From contig NZ_CP081966.1 of assembly GCF_019823065.1 (NCBI RefSeq), forward strand, positions 4,185,501-4,249,500: a stretch of 64,000 bases of DNA. Direction: 5' to 3'. The stretch is from Pseudomonas mosselii. GTDB taxonomy: Bacteria > Pseudomonadota > Gammaproteobacteria > Pseudomonadales > Pseudomonadaceae. Position numbers and translations under genes: made by a program. The notes below the pieces were generated by a model. That model searched no databases. It was not told the origin of the DNA and saw only the letters and a program-made list of their open reading frames with translations. Positions 1-11,226 of the stretch are shown here, piece after piece. How positions within the stretch are numbered: the stretch's first letter is position 1; each line of letters starts with the position of its first letter.

Positions 1-2
1 TG

Positions 3-2606
<2,604 letters not shown>

Positions 2607-2611
2607 GGCCC

Positions 2612-2663
2612 CATCGCGGGGCAAGCCCGCTCCCACGCAATGTGGGGGCTTGCCCCGCGTGGC
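2612..2663. repeat. REP element (GCGGGGCAAGCCCGC type)
   Basis: A copy of the P. putida-type REP, CATCGCGGGGCAAGCCCGCT, is followed at once by an inverted partial copy (TGTGGGGGCTTGCCCCGCG). It sits 5 bp after the acnA stop and probably folds at the 3' end of its mRNA. The same sequence class recurs at 36630-36716 and 57183-57212. Confidence 0.85.
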
Positions 2664-2735
2664 TGATTTCAGGTGTCCTGACGGCCAAACGAGGAGTCCT
2701 ACCCTCCTCGGATTCACCGGCACTAAGGAAATGTC

Positions 2736-3512
2736 ATGCCTCTTCCCCATTGGATCGCCCTGATCCTGCTCGCCCTCGGCTATGCGATCGCCCTGACCTA
2801 CGGCAGCCTCGGTCTCGCTGCCCTGCCCGCCTTGCTCGCCCTGCTGTGCAGTGCCCTGCTCGCTCGACGTCCGGTACGCTGGCAACAAAGCCTCGGCCAC
2901 CTGTTGTTCATCCTCCTGGCCATCGCCCTGGCCTTGCACTGGCTACCCGGCTTCCACAGCGCCAAGGTGATCGACAAGGCCGTGCTCAGCGACGGCGCCG
3001 TGCCCTTCTCCCTGTACCTCAACCTCGACAAGCCCCTGATCGGCCTGTGGTTGCTGCTGGCCTGCCCGTGGCTGATCATGCTGCGCCCACGCGGCCTGTT
3101 GCCGGGCCTGGCGCTGACCCTGCCCCTGACCCTGCTCGCCTGCCTGGGCGGCGCCTGGGCCCTGGGCATGGTGGCCTGGGCACCGAAATGGCCCGACCAG
3201 GCCTGGCTGTGGCTGCTGAACAACCTGCTACTGGTAAGCCTGACCGAGGAACTGCTGTTCCGTGGCTACATCCAGGGCGGCCTGCAACGTCTGTTCAGGC
3301 ACGAGGGGCTGGCATTGCTGGTGGCCGCGCTGTTGTTCGGCCTTGCGCACCTGGCCGGTGGCTGGCAATGGTTCTACCTGGCGACCCTGGCCGGAGTGGG
3401 GTATGGTCTGGCCTATCGCCATGGTGGGTTGGCGACGGCGGTGCTCTGCCACACCTGCGTCAACCTGGCGCACTTCGCCGCTTTCAGCTACCCGATGCTG
3501 GCCCCGCATTGA
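2736..3512 (+). CDS. CPBP-family intramembrane metalloprotease
   Basis: A 258-residue, very hydrophobic protein with about seven membrane segments. It has the CPBP (CAAX protease and bacteriocin-processing, PF02517) motifs: EELLFR with E171, E172 and R176; FGLAH with F201 and H205; and a third motif HTCVN with H239 and N243. These are the presumed metal-binding and catalytic residues of this glutamate-dependent family. The substrate is unknown; bacterial members have been linked to peptide or bacteriocin immunity processing, but nothing nearby points to a target. ATG at 2736 follows AAGGAAATGTC. A 7-bp hairpin (CGAGGAG at 2690, CTCCTCG at 2704) lies in the short leader. The gene appears to be a single unit between acnA and aer. 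Confidence 0.85.
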   Translation: MPLPHWIALILLALGYAIALTYGSLGLAALPALLALLCSALLARRPVRWQQSLGHLLFILLAIALALHWLPGFHSAKVIDKAVLSDGAVPFSLYLNLDKPLIGLWLLLACPWLIMLRPRGLLPGLALTLPLTLLACLGGAWALGMVAWAPKWPDQAWLWLLNNLLLVSLTEELLFRGYIQGGLQRLFRHEGLALLVAALLFGLAHLAGGWQWFYLATLAGVGYGLAYRHGGLATAVLCHTCVNLAHFAAFSYPMLAPH

Positions 3513-3712
3513 ACAATCGGTCATGATCAGACCTATTCGTCATCATTTATAAAGAAAACTGCAATATTGGCGGCAACGGCTGCGATCAGGTGGGCTGCAT
3601 TAGCTCAGCGGCACTGATGGCACCTTGCCCCAGATCAAGCCAGTTAAATATTCATTCAATAAAACCAGAGGCTTGCCGATACCCGTCGAAAGCCTTGCGG
3701 ATTGAACAGCCA

Positions 3713-5278
3713 ATGCGTAACAACCAGCCGATTACCCAGAGAGAACGGACTTTCCCTGCCCAGCAGCGGTTGATCTCCACCACCAACGCCAAGGGCGTGA
3801 TCACCTACTGCAACGATGCCTTCATCGAGATCAGCGGTTTCACCCGCGAGGAATTGATGGGCGCGCCGCACAACCTTGTGCGCCATCCCGATGTGCCGCC
3901 GGCCGTGTTCGCCCACATGTGGCAGACCCTCAAGCAAGGCCTGCCGTGGATGGGCATCGTCAAGAACCGCTGCAAGTCGGGTGACCATTACTGGGTGAAT
4001 GCCTACGTCACGCCGATCTTCGACAACAACCAGGTAATTGGTTATGAGTCGGTGCGGGTCAAGCCCACCGCCGAGCAGATCCGTCGCGCCGAGGCGCTGT
4101 ACCAGCGCATCAACCAGGGCCGCTCGGCCATCCCGAAACGCGACAAGTGGCTGCCGGTGCTACAGGACTGGCTGCCGTTCATCCTGGTCAGCCAGATCGG
4201 CTTCCTGATCGGCAACTGGCTCGGTCACTCCTGGGGCTTCGCCCTGGCCGCCGGCCTGTCGGTGCCGCTCGGCCTGCTCGGCCTGAGCTGGCAGCAGCGC
4301 GGCCTCAAGCGCTTGCTGCGCCTGGCCGAACAGACCACTTCCGATCCGCTGATCGCGCAGATGTACACCGACAGCCGCGGTGTCCAGGCACGCCTGGAAA
4401 TGGCCATGCTCAGCCAGGACGCACGGATGAAGACCTGCCTGACCCGCCTGCAGGACAGCGCCGAGCAGCTCAGCGACCAGGCACGCCAGTCCGACGCCTT
4501 GGCCCACCAGAGTTCCTCGGGCCTGGAGCGCCAGCGGGTGGAAACCGAGCAGGTCGCCGCCGCCGTCAACCAGATGGCCGCCACCACCCAGGAAGTGGCC
4601 AACCATGTCCAGCGCACCGCTGACGCCACCCAGGAAGCCAATCGCCTGACCAGCCAGGGCCGTAACATCGCCGGCGAAACCCGTGACGCCATCGAGCGGC
4701 TGTCCGCCGCCGTGGGCGAGACCGGGCTGACCGTCACCCAGCTGGCCAAGGACAGCGACGAGATCGGCGGCGTGGTCGATGTGATCAAGGGCATCGCCGA
4801 CCAGACCAACCTGCTGGCGCTCAACGCCGCCATCGAAGCGGCACGCGCCGGCGAGATGGGCCGCGGCTTTGCCGTGGTCGCCGACGAGGTCCGTCAGTTG
4901 GCCCAGCGCACCGCCGAATCCACCGGGCAGATCCACACCCTGATCGCCAAGCTGCAACAGACCGCCAACAACGCGGTGCAGACCATGGAGACCGGCCACC
5001 GCCAGGCCCAGGAAGGTGTCGAGCGGGTGATGGAGGCCGACCAGGCGTTGGTAGGCATCAGCGAGGCCGTGGCCAACATCACCGACATGGCGACCCAGAT
5101 CGCCGCCGCCACCGAAGAGCAGAGCGCGGTGGCCGAGGAGATCAGCCGCAACATCAGCACCATCGCCGACCTGGCCGACCAGACCTCCGGCCAGGCCCAG
5201 CGCTCGGCGCTGCTCAGCGAAGAACTGACCAGCACCGCGGGTACCCAGTACTCGCTGGTGGAACGCTTCAACCGCTGA
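3713..5278 (+). CDS. aer: Aerotaxis receptor, PAS-containing methyl-accepting chemotaxis protein
   Basis: A 521-residue energy-taxis transducer. Domains from the chosen ATG: an N-terminal PAS (about 10-115, with [19 protein letters not shown]; in this family it binds FAD and senses redox state), a hydrophobic anchor (about 150-195), then the long cytoplasmic signalling region with the conserved hairpin tip around [21 protein letters not shown]. There is no periplasmic ligand domain, as expected for Aer. The frame stays open upstream to 3590, but ATG 3713 gives the normal Aer length and begins at the conserved [11 protein letters not shown]; the ribosome site is weak (GAACAG). Position downstream of acnA matches other pseudomonads. 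It should signal through CheA/CheW encoded elsewhere. About 200 bp of upstream DNA shows no clear ANR box. Confidence 0.92.
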   Translation: MRNNQPITQRERTFPAQQRLISTTNAKGVITYCNDAFIEISGFTREELMGAPHNLVRHPDVPPAVFAHMWQTLKQGLPWMGIVKNRCKSGDHYWVNAYVTPIFDNNQVIGYESVRVKPTAEQIRRAEALYQRINQGRSAIPKRDKWLPVLQDWLPFILVSQIGFLIGNWLGHSWGFALAAGLSVPLGLLGLSWQQRGLKRLLRLAEQTTSDPLIAQMYTDSRGVQARLEMAMLSQDARMKTCLTRLQDSAEQLSDQARQSDALAHQSSSGLERQRVETEQVAAAVNQMAATTQEVANHVQRTADATQEANRLTSQGRNIAGETRDAIERLSAAVGETGLTVTQLAKDSDEIGGVVDVIKGIADQTNLLALNAAIEAARAGEMGRGFAVVADEVRQLAQRTAESTGQIHTLIAKLQQTANNAVQTMETGHRQAQEGVERVMEADQALVGISEAVANITDMATQIAAATEEQSAVAEEISRNISTIADLADQTSGQAQRSALLSEELTSTAGTQYSLVERFNR

Positions 5279-5304
5279 GTCCACAGAGCGCCGCTTACGC
5301 GGCG

Positions 5305-5388
5305 CATCGCCGGCAAGCCCGCTCCCACACCGGCCGCACCGATTTCCAGACCTGCGCCGTACCTGTGGGAGCGAGCTTGCCGGCGATG
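5305..5388. repeat. Inverted REP pair between convergent genes
   Basis: CATCGCCGGCAAGCCCGCTC at 5305 and its near-complement ending at 5388 (GAGCGAGCTTGCCGGCGATG) form about 24-bp arms with a 36-bp spacer. It lies between the convergent aer and pseudouridine synthase genes, four bases from the latter's stop. It can fold on either transcript and may serve as a shared 3' end. The core CGCCGGCAAG differs from the GGGGCAAG class elsewhere in the window. Confidence 0.85.
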
Positions 5389-5391
5389 TTT

Positions 5392-6276
5392 CTACCAGTC
5401 GAGCGTCAGCCGGCTCTCGAAATACCGCACCTCACCCGTCAACGGATCCTCGAAGCACAGGCTGTGGGCCAGCAGCTTGAGTGGCCGTGCGTAATCATCC
5501 TGCTCGTTGACCAGCTGCGGATAGAACGGATCGTTGCAGATCCCCGCGCCCAGCGCCGCCATGTGCACCCGCAACTGGTGGGTCTTGCCGGTGACCGGTG
5601 ACAGGCCATAGCGCCACAGCTCGCCGTTTTTCTCCAGCACACAGGCATGAGTTTCACTGTTATCGGCCCCTTCCACTTCATGCATGCGAAAGAACGGCTC
5701 GCCATGCACCAGGCGGCTGCGGTGCACCAGCGGGTAGTCATGCTGCGGCATGGCCGCGGCGATGGCCTGGTAGTGCTTGTCGATACGCCGCTCGGGAAAC
5801 AGACGCTGATAGACGCCACGGCTTTGCGGGTTGGCGGAAAACAGCACCAACCCGGCGGTGTGTCGGTCGATGCGGTGCAGCGGCACCAGGTGCGGGTTGT
5901 CCAGGCGCCGGATGAGCCGGCGCAGCAGCGTCTGTTCGACGTACTCGCCGGTGGGGGTGACCGGCAAGAAGTGCGGCTTGTCCGCCACCACCAGGTGCTC
6001 GTCGACATGCAGGATCTCTTCCTGCACCGGGATCACTTTTTCATTGGGTACTTCACGGAAATAGTGCAGGCGCATGCCTTGCCGGTAGCGCGTATCCGCC
6101 GCAATGGGCTGGCCGTCGGCATTCAACACCCGACCACGGGCGAAGCGGTCGAGCCATTGCTCACGGTCGACGCCCTTGAAATGATCACACAGACAGTCAA
6201 GCACAGTCGTCCAGAGGCCCGGAGGCAGGCATACTGTACTGGCTTGCTGGCGGGAGGGGTCGAAAGGCGTGGTCAT
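5392..6276 (-). CDS. RluA-family RNA pseudouridine synthase
   Basis: A 294-residue protein that should isomerise specific uridines in rRNA or tRNA. The catalytic motif HRIDRHTAG is at residues 134-142 with the nucleophile Asp137, followed by strand LVLFS. A characteristic KPHFLPVTPTG segment (100-110) precedes it. Later blocks SPVTGKTHQLRVHMAALG and ICNDPFYPQL are typical of the C-terminal catalytic core. A degenerate S4-like N-terminal stretch is possible (residues 40-75) but not clear. The target base cannot be deduced. Its stop lies against a REP pair shared with aer. The next gene upstream on the same strand (6326-6634) is separated by about 50 bp, so co-transcription is possible. Confidence 0.88.
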   Translation of the reverse strand: MTTPFDPSRQQASTVCLPPGLWTTVLDCLCDHFKGVDREQWLDRFARGRVLNADGQPIAADTRYRQGMRLHYFREVPNEKVIPVQEEILHVDEHLVVADKPHFLPVTPTGEYVEQTLLRRLIRRLDNPHLVPLHRIDRHTAGLVLFSANPQSRGVYQRLFPERRIDKHYQAIAAAMPQHDYPLVHRSRLVHGEPFFRMHEVEGADNSETHACVLEKNGELWRYGLSPVTGKTHQLRVHMAALGAGICNDPFYPQLVNEQDDYARPLKLLAHSLCFEDPLTGEVRYFESRLTLDW

Positions 6277-6325
6277 CGTCGGGCTCGGTTCTGCGGGGCA
6301 GGCATTATCCCCCAGCTCGCGCCCC

Positions 6326-6634
6326 TCAACCAGCCTCGCTGACCGGCTCGCAGCGCGCCTTGAGCCAGCGCAACACTTGTACCGCGTCCCAGCGCCCCGG
6401 ATCGTAGAGGGCGTAGCTCAGGCCCTGGTAGCCCACCACGTCCAGCGGACGGTGGAAGCCAGCGCGCTGGAACAGCGCCTCGATCTCGGCGAAGCAGGTA
6501 TTGAAATGCACCTTGCCGAACGGCGTGCGCTCGTCGGTGACGATGCCGTCGAGGCGCAGTTCCAGCACGGCCTCGTACACACGCTCGGGAGCCATGTGAT
6601 TGATGCTGTACTTGAGTTGCTCGACATTGAGCAT
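6326..6634 (-). CDS. Unknown 102-residue protein, probable SOS-regulated gene
   Basis: The protein begins MLNVEQLKYSINHMAPERV and I do not recognise its family. It is soluble, with no signal peptide, membrane segment or cysteine pair. It has a mixed helix/strand pattern and a Trp-rich C-terminal third (GRWDAVQVLRWLKARCE). ATG 6634 was chosen because GAGGTGAAGCC precedes it with ideal spacing; the frame is open further upstream but lacks coding character. A 16-bp LexA-like box lies 17 bp before the start codon, so expression is likely repressed by LexA and induced by DNA damage. The glutaredoxin-like gene upstream on the same strand ends beyond the box. Function cannot be assigned from sequence. 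Confidence 0.75.
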   Translation of the reverse strand: MLNVEQLKYSINHMAPERVYEAVLELRLDGIVTDERTPFGKVHFNTCFAEIEALFQRAGFHRPLDVVGYQGLSYALYDPGRWDAVQVLRWLKARCEPVSEAG

Positions 6635-6650
6635 GGCTTCACCTCGAATA

Positions 6651-6666
6651 CTGTATTTATATACAG
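6651..6666 (-). promoter_or_regulatory. LexA (SOS) box
   Basis: CTGTATTTATATACAG is a CTGT-N8-ACAG palindrome matching the gamma-proteobacterial LexA consensus CTGTATATATATACAG at 15 of 16 positions. Read on the minus strand it contains TATAAA, a possible -10, so bound LexA would cover the promoter. It lies 17 bp upstream of the 102-residue gene and downstream of the glutaredoxin-like gene. Confidence 0.8.
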
Positions 6667-6702
6667 CATACGGAGCGAGACCCCTGCTCGTCAATGTGCG
6701 AC

Positions 6703-6939
6703 TCAGCCGAGGAAGGCCACCACCTGCTCGGCATCGAACGGCCAGCCCAGCTCGGCACCGGTGTCGCAACGGCGTAGCACCGGGATGCTCAGCCCGTAGC
6801 GTTCGAACAGTGCCTCGCTGTCGGCGATATCGACCAGCTCGACCAGCAGACCGTGCTCGACGAGAGGCATCAGCACGGCCTCGGCCACTTCGCACAGGTG
6901 GCACCCCACGGTGCCGAACAACTGGGTTTCAGGGAGCAT
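6703..6939 (-). CDS. Glutaredoxin-like (DUF836) thioredoxin-fold protein
   Basis: A 79-residue protein with a redox motif near the N-terminus, GCHLCEVAE (Cys13 and Cys16), and the cis-proline segment LSIPVLRR (about residues 50-57) of the thioredoxin fold. These match the short glutaredoxin-family/DUF836 proteins. Likely role is cytoplasmic thiol-disulfide exchange; the partner is unknown. The frame also allows ATG at 6960 (seven residues longer). Neither start has a strong ribosome site; the shorter form fits the compact fold better. It sits upstream of the LexA-box gene on the same strand and could read into it, but the LexA promoter lies between them. Confidence 0.8.
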   Translation of the reverse strand: MLPETQLFGTVGCHLCEVAEAVLMPLVEHGLLVELVDIADSEALFERYGLSIPVLRRCDTGAELGWPFDAEQVVAFLG

Positions 6940-7011
6940 GCAGACATCCGTAATTCGCATGAATGGATGCTCATTCTAGGTCCGAGCCCGCCGGCGCGCA
7001 CCTGACCTGGC

Positions 7012-8220
7012 TCAATCCTGACTAGTGGCGCCGATCCTGTGCACGGCCAGGTCCGCCCCCTGGAACTCCTCTTCGTGACTCAGGCGCAGGCCATGCAGCG
7101 CCTTGATCAGGCCATACACGGCAAAACCCCCGGCCAGCGCCACCAGCACGCCCGCCAGGCTTCCCAGCAGCTGGCTGACCAGGCTGACGCCGCCCAACCC
7201 ACCCAGGGCTGCCTGGCCGAACACACCGCAGGCGATGCCACCCCACACGCCGCACAGGCCATGCAATGGCCACACCCCCAGCACGTCGTCGATCTTCCAG
7301 CGATTCTGCGCGGCGGTGAAGCACCAGACGAACAGTCCACCGGCCACCAGCCCGGTGACCAGCGCGCCCACCGGGTGCATCAGGTCGGACCCCGCGCACA
7401 CCGCCACCAGGCCTGCCAACGGGCCGTTGTGCAGGAAGCCCGGATCGTTGCGCCCGGCCAACAAGGCCGACAACGTGCCGCCAACCATCGCCATCAGCGA
7501 GTTGATTGCCACCAACCCACTCACCCCCTGCAGGGTCTGCGCACTCATGACGTTGAAGCCGAACCAGCCGATGATCAAGATCCACGAACCCAGCGCCAGA
7601 AATGGAATACTCGACGGCGCGAACGCCACCAGGCGCCCGTCGCGGTAGCGGCCCCGCCGCGCACCGAGCAGCAGCACCGCCGCCAGCGCCAACCAGCCAC
7701 CCATGGCGTGCACCACCACGGAACCGGCGAAATCATGGAACGGCGCACCGAAACGCGCCTGCAACCAGGCTTGCAAGCCGAAGTTGCCATTCCACACCAC
7801 GCCTTCGAACAACGGGTAAATGAACGCCACGATCAATGCCGTCGCGCATAGTTGCGGCGCGAAGCGGGCGCGCTCGGCGATACCGCCGGAGATGATCGCC
7901 GGAATGGCTGCGGCAAAGGTCAGCAGGAAGAAGCACTTGACCAGGGCATAGCCGTGATCGTTGGCCAGGGTCGCCGCCGGCTGCAGGAAACTCACGCCGT
8001 ATGCGACCCAGTAACCGATGAAGAAATACACCAGAGCCGAGATGGCGAAGTCGCTGATGATCTTCGACAAGGCGTTGACCTGGTTCTTGTGCCGCACCGT
8101 GCCAACCTCGAGAAAGGCGAACCCCGCGTGCATGGCCAGGACCAGGATCGCGCCCATGAGGATGAACAAGGTGTTGGAGCCATGGACCAGTGAGTCCATC
8201 GCGCTGTGCATGTTTTCCAT
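7012..8220 (-). CDS. Ammonium transporter, Amt family
   Basis: A 402-residue inner-membrane protein with about eleven membrane helices that conducts ammonium or ammonia. The two pore histidines of the family are present in DFAGSVVVHAMGG and in WPLHGLCGVWGG. GSDLMHPVGALVTGLVAGG and the acidic/basic loop RNDPGFLHNGPLAGLVAVCAG are also characteristic. ATG 8220 starts MENMHSAMDSLVHGSNTLF, a normal N-terminus for short Amt proteins; the frame is open to 8277 without coding support. No glnK-type PII gene is adjacent, unlike the usual glnK-amtB pair, so this is an orphan or secondary Amt. The 3' end faces nothing co-directional within 50 bp. Confidence 0.9.
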   Translation of the reverse strand: MENMHSAMDSLVHGSNTLFILMGAILVLAMHAGFAFLEVGTVRHKNQVNALSKIISDFAISALVYFFIGYWVAYGVSFLQPAATLANDHGYALVKCFFLLTFAAAIPAIISGGIAERARFAPQLCATALIVAFIYPLFEGVVWNGNFGLQAWLQARFGAPFHDFAGSVVVHAMGGWLALAAVLLLGARRGRYRDGRLVAFAPSSIPFLALGSWILIIGWFGFNVMSAQTLQGVSGLVAINSLMAMVGGTLSALLAGRNDPGFLHNGPLAGLVAVCAGSDLMHPVGALVTGLVAGGLFVWCFTAAQNRWKIDDVLGVWPLHGLCGVWGGIACGVFGQAALGGLGGVSLVSQLLGSLAGVLVALAGGFAVYGLIKALHGLRLSHEEEFQGADLAVHRIGATSQD

Positions 8221-8522
8221 GAAGTGGCAGACCTGCAAAAAGGCACCAGGACAGTTCAAGAACCGGCATCCGTGCACCGGATCGGTGCCAGGCCCCTGCC
8301 CTGTTTCGGTGAACCGGGCGGAACCTGCGTGGTTTTTTCTTGGGTTTGTCGTGGATTGAGTTAAGGTTTAGCGGTATCCGCAGCGCTGGCGCATGGTTTC
8401 GGCGCAAGTCTTGGCGGACACGCACCGCTTTTTAGCAAGCGCTGTACCAACATATTCCGCTGAACCTTCCGCGGCACCGATCACTCGAAATAGCCAGTAC
8501 ACATTCACAGGGAGGCCCCTCC
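8221..8522. other. Intergenic region between divergent amt and DUF883 genes
   Basis: About 300 bp with no convincing gene. It should contain both promoters. A 6-bp-arm inverted repeat, GCACCGGATCGGTGC at 8274-8288, lies 54 bp upstream of the amt start and could be an operator or leader hairpin. A GGGAGG ribosome site precedes the DUF883 start. I find no well-spaced sigma-54 promoter. Confidence 0.5.
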
Positions 8523-8834
8523 ATGGCCAGCAAATCGGCAAAGACTGCACAGGAAATATTGATGGCTGACTTCCAGGCCTTGGTCCGCGACACCGAGAAG
8601 CTGCTCGCCGACACCGCCAACCTGGCCGGCGACCAGGCTGACGAACTGCGCGAGCAGATCCACGAACGCCTGGTGCAGGCCCGCGAGACCCTGCAACTGA
8701 CCCAGGATTCGGTGCGTGCCCGCGGCCAAGCGGCTCTTGGCAACGCCGAACAGTACGTACAGGAGAACCCGTGGCAGGCCATTGGCATCGCCGCCGGCGT
8801 CGGCCTGCTGATCGGCCTGCTGGCCAAGCGCTGA
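8523..8834 (+). CDS. YqjD/ElaB-type DUF883 membrane-anchored protein
   Basis: A 103-residue protein: an amphipathic helical region (about 1-78, rich in Asp, Glu, Gln and Arg, likely coiled coil) followed by a C-terminal anchor, PWQAIGIAAGVGLLIGLLAKR. This is the DUF883 layout of E. coli YqjD, ElaB and YgaM, which are stationary-phase inner-membrane proteins that bind ribosomes. ATG 8523 has a strong GGGAGG site seven bases upstream. It starts a three-gene run with a holin-fold protein 9 bp downstream and a YqjK-like gene overlapping that. The same order (yqjD-yqjE-yqjK) occurs in enterobacteria, so a shared membrane-associated role is likely. Confidence 0.85.
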   Translation: MASKSAKTAQEILMADFQALVRDTEKLLADTANLAGDQADELREQIHERLVQARETLQLTQDSVRARGQAALGNAEQYVQENPWQAIGIAAGVGLLIGLLAKR

Positions 8835-8843
8835 GGAGCCGGC

Positions 8844-9218
8844 ATGGATAACGACGCCATCGGCACGGGCGCCTCCGGTCGGCGCCTGGGCGCGGCCATA
8901 TTGGGTCTGCTGCACAGCCATATCGAGCTGTTCGGCATCGAGTTGCAGGAGCAAAAGGCCCGCACCCTCAGCCTGCTGTTGTTCGCGGGCCTGGCCTTGG
9001 TGTTCGCCCTGCTGCTGCTGACCGCGCTGTCGGGCCTGCTGCTGGTGCTGCTGTGGGACAGCTATCGCCTGGCCGGGATCATCGGCCTGTGCGTGTTCTA
9101 CGGGGTCGCCGCGCTATACTGCGGCCTGCGTCTTAAGGCCGCGGTGTTCGATGAGTCCTCGCCGTTCAACGCCACCCTCCAGGAGTTGGCCAAAGATCGG
9201 GAGCGCCTGCTGCCATGA
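8844..9218 (+). CDS. YqjE-like phage-holin-family (DUF1469) membrane protein
   Basis: A 124-residue protein with two central membrane helices (about 43-70 and 76-98: LLLFAGLALVFALLLLTALS and the segment ending GLCVFYGVAALYCGLRLK). The N-terminus is short and cytoplasmic, and the charged tail ends AKDRERLLP. This matches the DUF1469/holin-superfamily protein YqjE that follows YqjD. There is no evidence that it lyses cells; no endolysin gene is near. GGAG lies five bases before ATG 8844. Its stop overlaps the next start (ATGA at 9215-9218), so the two are translationally coupled. Confidence 0.85.
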   Translation: MDNDAIGTGASGRRLGAAILGLLHSHIELFGIELQEQKARTLSLLLFAGLALVFALLLLTALSGLLLVLLWDSYRLAGIIGLCVFYGVAALYCGLRLKAAVFDESSPFNATLQELAKDRERLLP

Positions 9219-9544
9219 GTCTGCCCGAACTGCCCAATACCCGTAACCCGCGCGAGCTGCGCAAGGCGCTGCTGCGCCTGCGCATGGAAATGCACCGCCA
9301 GGAAATCCGCCACGAGTCCGGCCAGTTGCTTGAACCCGTCCGCCGCCTGCGCGGGATGGGCAACTCGTTCGGCGAGGGCCTTGGGGTCAAGCATGGCTCA
9401 CTGTGGGGCATCGGCGCCGTCGTTGCCCTGGGTTTTCTCACCGGCAAGGGCGTGCGCAGCGGCAACCTGACGCGCTTGATTCGGGTGGGCACCAGCCTGG
9501 TTCCACTGATCCGCCTGTTCCTCGGTAACAGCCGCCGCCCCTGA
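9215..9544 (+). CDS. YqjK-like small protein
   Basis: A 109-residue basic protein (MSLPELPNTRNPRELRKALL...). The first half is helical and Arg-rich. The second half has a moderately hydrophobic stretch (about 68-80, GSLWGIGAVVALGFLTG) and ends LFLGNSRRP. Similarity to YqjK is by position and general character (third in a yqjD-yqjE run), not by a clear motif. It overlaps the previous gene by four bases. A further uncoupled gene, the dGTPase, begins about 80 bp later. Confidence 0.7.
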   Translation: MSLPELPNTRNPRELRKALLRLRMEMHRQEIRHESGQLLEPVRRLRGMGNSFGEGLGVKHGSLWGIGAVVALGFLTGKGVRSGNLTRLIRVGTSLVPLIRLFLGNSRRP

Positions 9545-9622
9545 AGCCAAGGTGCGCCCGACGCTTGCACGGGCGCGCCGGACGCAGGAAGCTATCCCGA
9601 CTCTACGATGGGAGAACACGCC

Positions 9623-10954
9623 TTGGACTGGCACACCCTGCTAACCCGCGAACGACTGGGCAAAGCTCTTTACAGCCCCGAGGAGCTTGGCCGCAGCCCG
9701 TTCCACAAAGATCACGACCGCATCACCTTCTCTGGCGCGTTCCGTCGCCTGGGGCGCAAGACCCAGGTGCACCCGGTATCCAGCAACGATCACATCCACA
9801 CACGCCTGACCCACTCCCTGGAGGTCAGCTGCGTCGGTCGCTCGCTAGGCATGCGCGTCGGCGAGACCCTGCGCGAGCAACTGCCGGCCTGGTGCGAGCC
9901 GAGCGATCTGGGAATGATCGTGCAGTCGGCCTGCCTGGCCCATGACATCGGCAACCCGCCGTTCGGCCACTCCGGCGAGGACGCCATCCGTCACTGGTTC
10001 CAGCAGGCGGCCGGGCGTGGCTGGCTGGACGACATGAGTGACGACCAGCGCGCCGACTTTCTCAACTTCGAAGGCAACGCCCAGGGCTTTCGCGTGCTCA
10101 CCCAGCTCGAATACCACCAGTTTGACGGTGGCATGCGCCTTACCTACGCCACCCTTGGCGCCTACCTCAAGTACCCATGGGCGGCACGTCACGCGGATGC
10201 CTTGGGCTATAAGAAGCACAAGTTCGGCTGTTACCAGAGCGAACTGGGGCTGCTCGAGCAGATCGCCGGCAAGCTCGGCCTGCCGCAGCTAGAGCACCAA
10301 CGCTGGGCCCGTCACCCGCTGGTGTATCTGATGGAGGCCGCGGACGACATCTGCTACGCCCTGATCGACCTCGAGGACGGGCTGGAGATGGACTTGCTGC
10401 AGTACGCAGAGGTCGAGGCTCTGCTGCTGGACCTGGTGGGCGACGATCTACCGGAAACCTATCGCCTGCTGGGGCCCGGTGAATCGCGCAGGCGAAAGTT
10501 GGCGATCCTGCGCGGCAAAGCCATCGAGCACCTGACCAACGCCGCCGCCCAGGCCTTCGTCGAACAGCAGCAGGCCCTGCTCGTTGGCCGGCTGACGGGC
10601 GACCTGGTCGAGCACATGCACGGGCCGGCGCAACGCTGCGTGCTGCAGGCCAAGGACATGGCACGCAAGAAAATATTCCAGGACAAACGCAAGACCCTTC
10701 ACGAGATCGGAGCGTACACGACCCTGGAGATCCTGCTCAACACCTTCTGTGGCGCGGCGCTGGAACAGCATGGCGGCCGCGTTCCGTCATTCAAGAGCCG
10801 GCGGGTTCTGGACCTGATCGGCAACAACGCTCCCGACCCTCACGGTTCGCTGCACAGCGCCTTCCTGCGCATGATCGACTTCATCGCCGGGATGACCGAC
10901 AGCTACGCCAGCGAAATGGCGCTGGAAATGACCGGGCGCTCAAGTCCGAAGTAA
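9623..10954 (+). CDS. dgt: Deoxyguanosinetriphosphate triphosphohydrolase-like HD protein
   Basis: A 443-residue member of the dGTPase family, hydrolysing dNTPs to nucleoside plus triphosphate. HD-domain metal ligands are visible: RLTHSLEV with His64, and [16 protein letters not shown] with His107-Asp108. Downstream, the [18 protein letters not shown] motif carries the later HD-domain Asp. The start is chosen as TTG 9623 ([15 protein letters not shown]) because GGGAG at 9610-9614 is ideally spaced for it. The alternative ATG 9608 is five residues longer but would place that GGGAG inside the coding region and itself has no ribosome site. Likely role is dNTP pool balance. The 3' side is an AT-rich gap with a nested inverted repeat. 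Confidence 0.9.
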   Translation: MDWHTLLTRERLGKALYSPEELGRSPFHKDHDRITFSGAFRRLGRKTQVHPVSSNDHIHTRLTHSLEVSCVGRSLGMRVGETLREQLPAWCEPSDLGMIVQSACLAHDIGNPPFGHSGEDAIRHWFQQAAGRGWLDDMSDDQRADFLNFEGNAQGFRVLTQLEYHQFDGGMRLTYATLGAYLKYPWAARHADALGYKKHKFGCYQSELGLLEQIAGKLGLPQLEHQRWARHPLVYLMEAADDICYALIDLEDGLEMDLLQYAEVEALLLDLVGDDLPETYRLLGPGESRRRKLAILRGKAIEHLTNAAAQAFVEQQQALLVGRLTGDLVEHMHGPAQRCVLQAKDMARKKIFQDKRKTLHEIGAYTTLEILLNTFCGAALEQHGGRVPSFKSRRVLDLIGNNAPDPHGSLHSAFLRMIDFIAGMTDSYASEMALEMTGRSSPK

Positions 10955-10992
10955 TGACGGGACGAGGTGGCAGGCGTCTGTTTGCCACCGAC

Positions 10993-11039
10993 GTTTAATA
11001 TGCGTGAAATTTCCCACGCAATATCGCTTGATATTAAAC
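10993..11039. repeat. Nested inverted repeat in an AT-rich gap
   Basis: The 9-bp arms GTTTAATAT (10993-11001) and ATATTAAAC (11031-11039) are perfect. Directly inside the left arm, GCGTG (11002-11006) pairs with CACGC (11015-11019). It lies 39 bp after the dGTPase stop and 188 bp before the BvgA-like gene. There is no following T-run, so a protein-binding or structural site for the downstream regulator is as likely as a terminator. Confidence 0.55.
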
Positions 11040-11226
11040 ACGTCCACCAACAACACCGACAAAAACGATCAAATCCTGATAAATCCCTACCAACATCCAC
11101 ATCACTCGTAGCAATGCTTCGTAAGTGCTGTAAGTAAATTCCTATATCCCCGATTTGGCAACCACTTCCCTGCCCGTCGACATTCAACTGAGCTAATGTG
11201 CCGGCTGCCTTCACGCGCAGCATGGA

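Noticed and set aside
3590..3712. Longer N-terminus for aer
   Set aside because: The extra 41 codons lack coding character, and the ATG at 3713 gives the normal Aer length and conserved start.
8228..8245. Sigma-54 promoter for the ammonium transporter (TGGTGC...TTGCA on the minus strand)
   Set aside because: GG-to-GC spacing is nine, not ten, and the start site would fall at the start codon.
8844..9218. Prophage holin
   Set aside because: It sits in a yqjD-yqjE-yqjK-like run with no other phage genes; the holin label reflects the fold family only.
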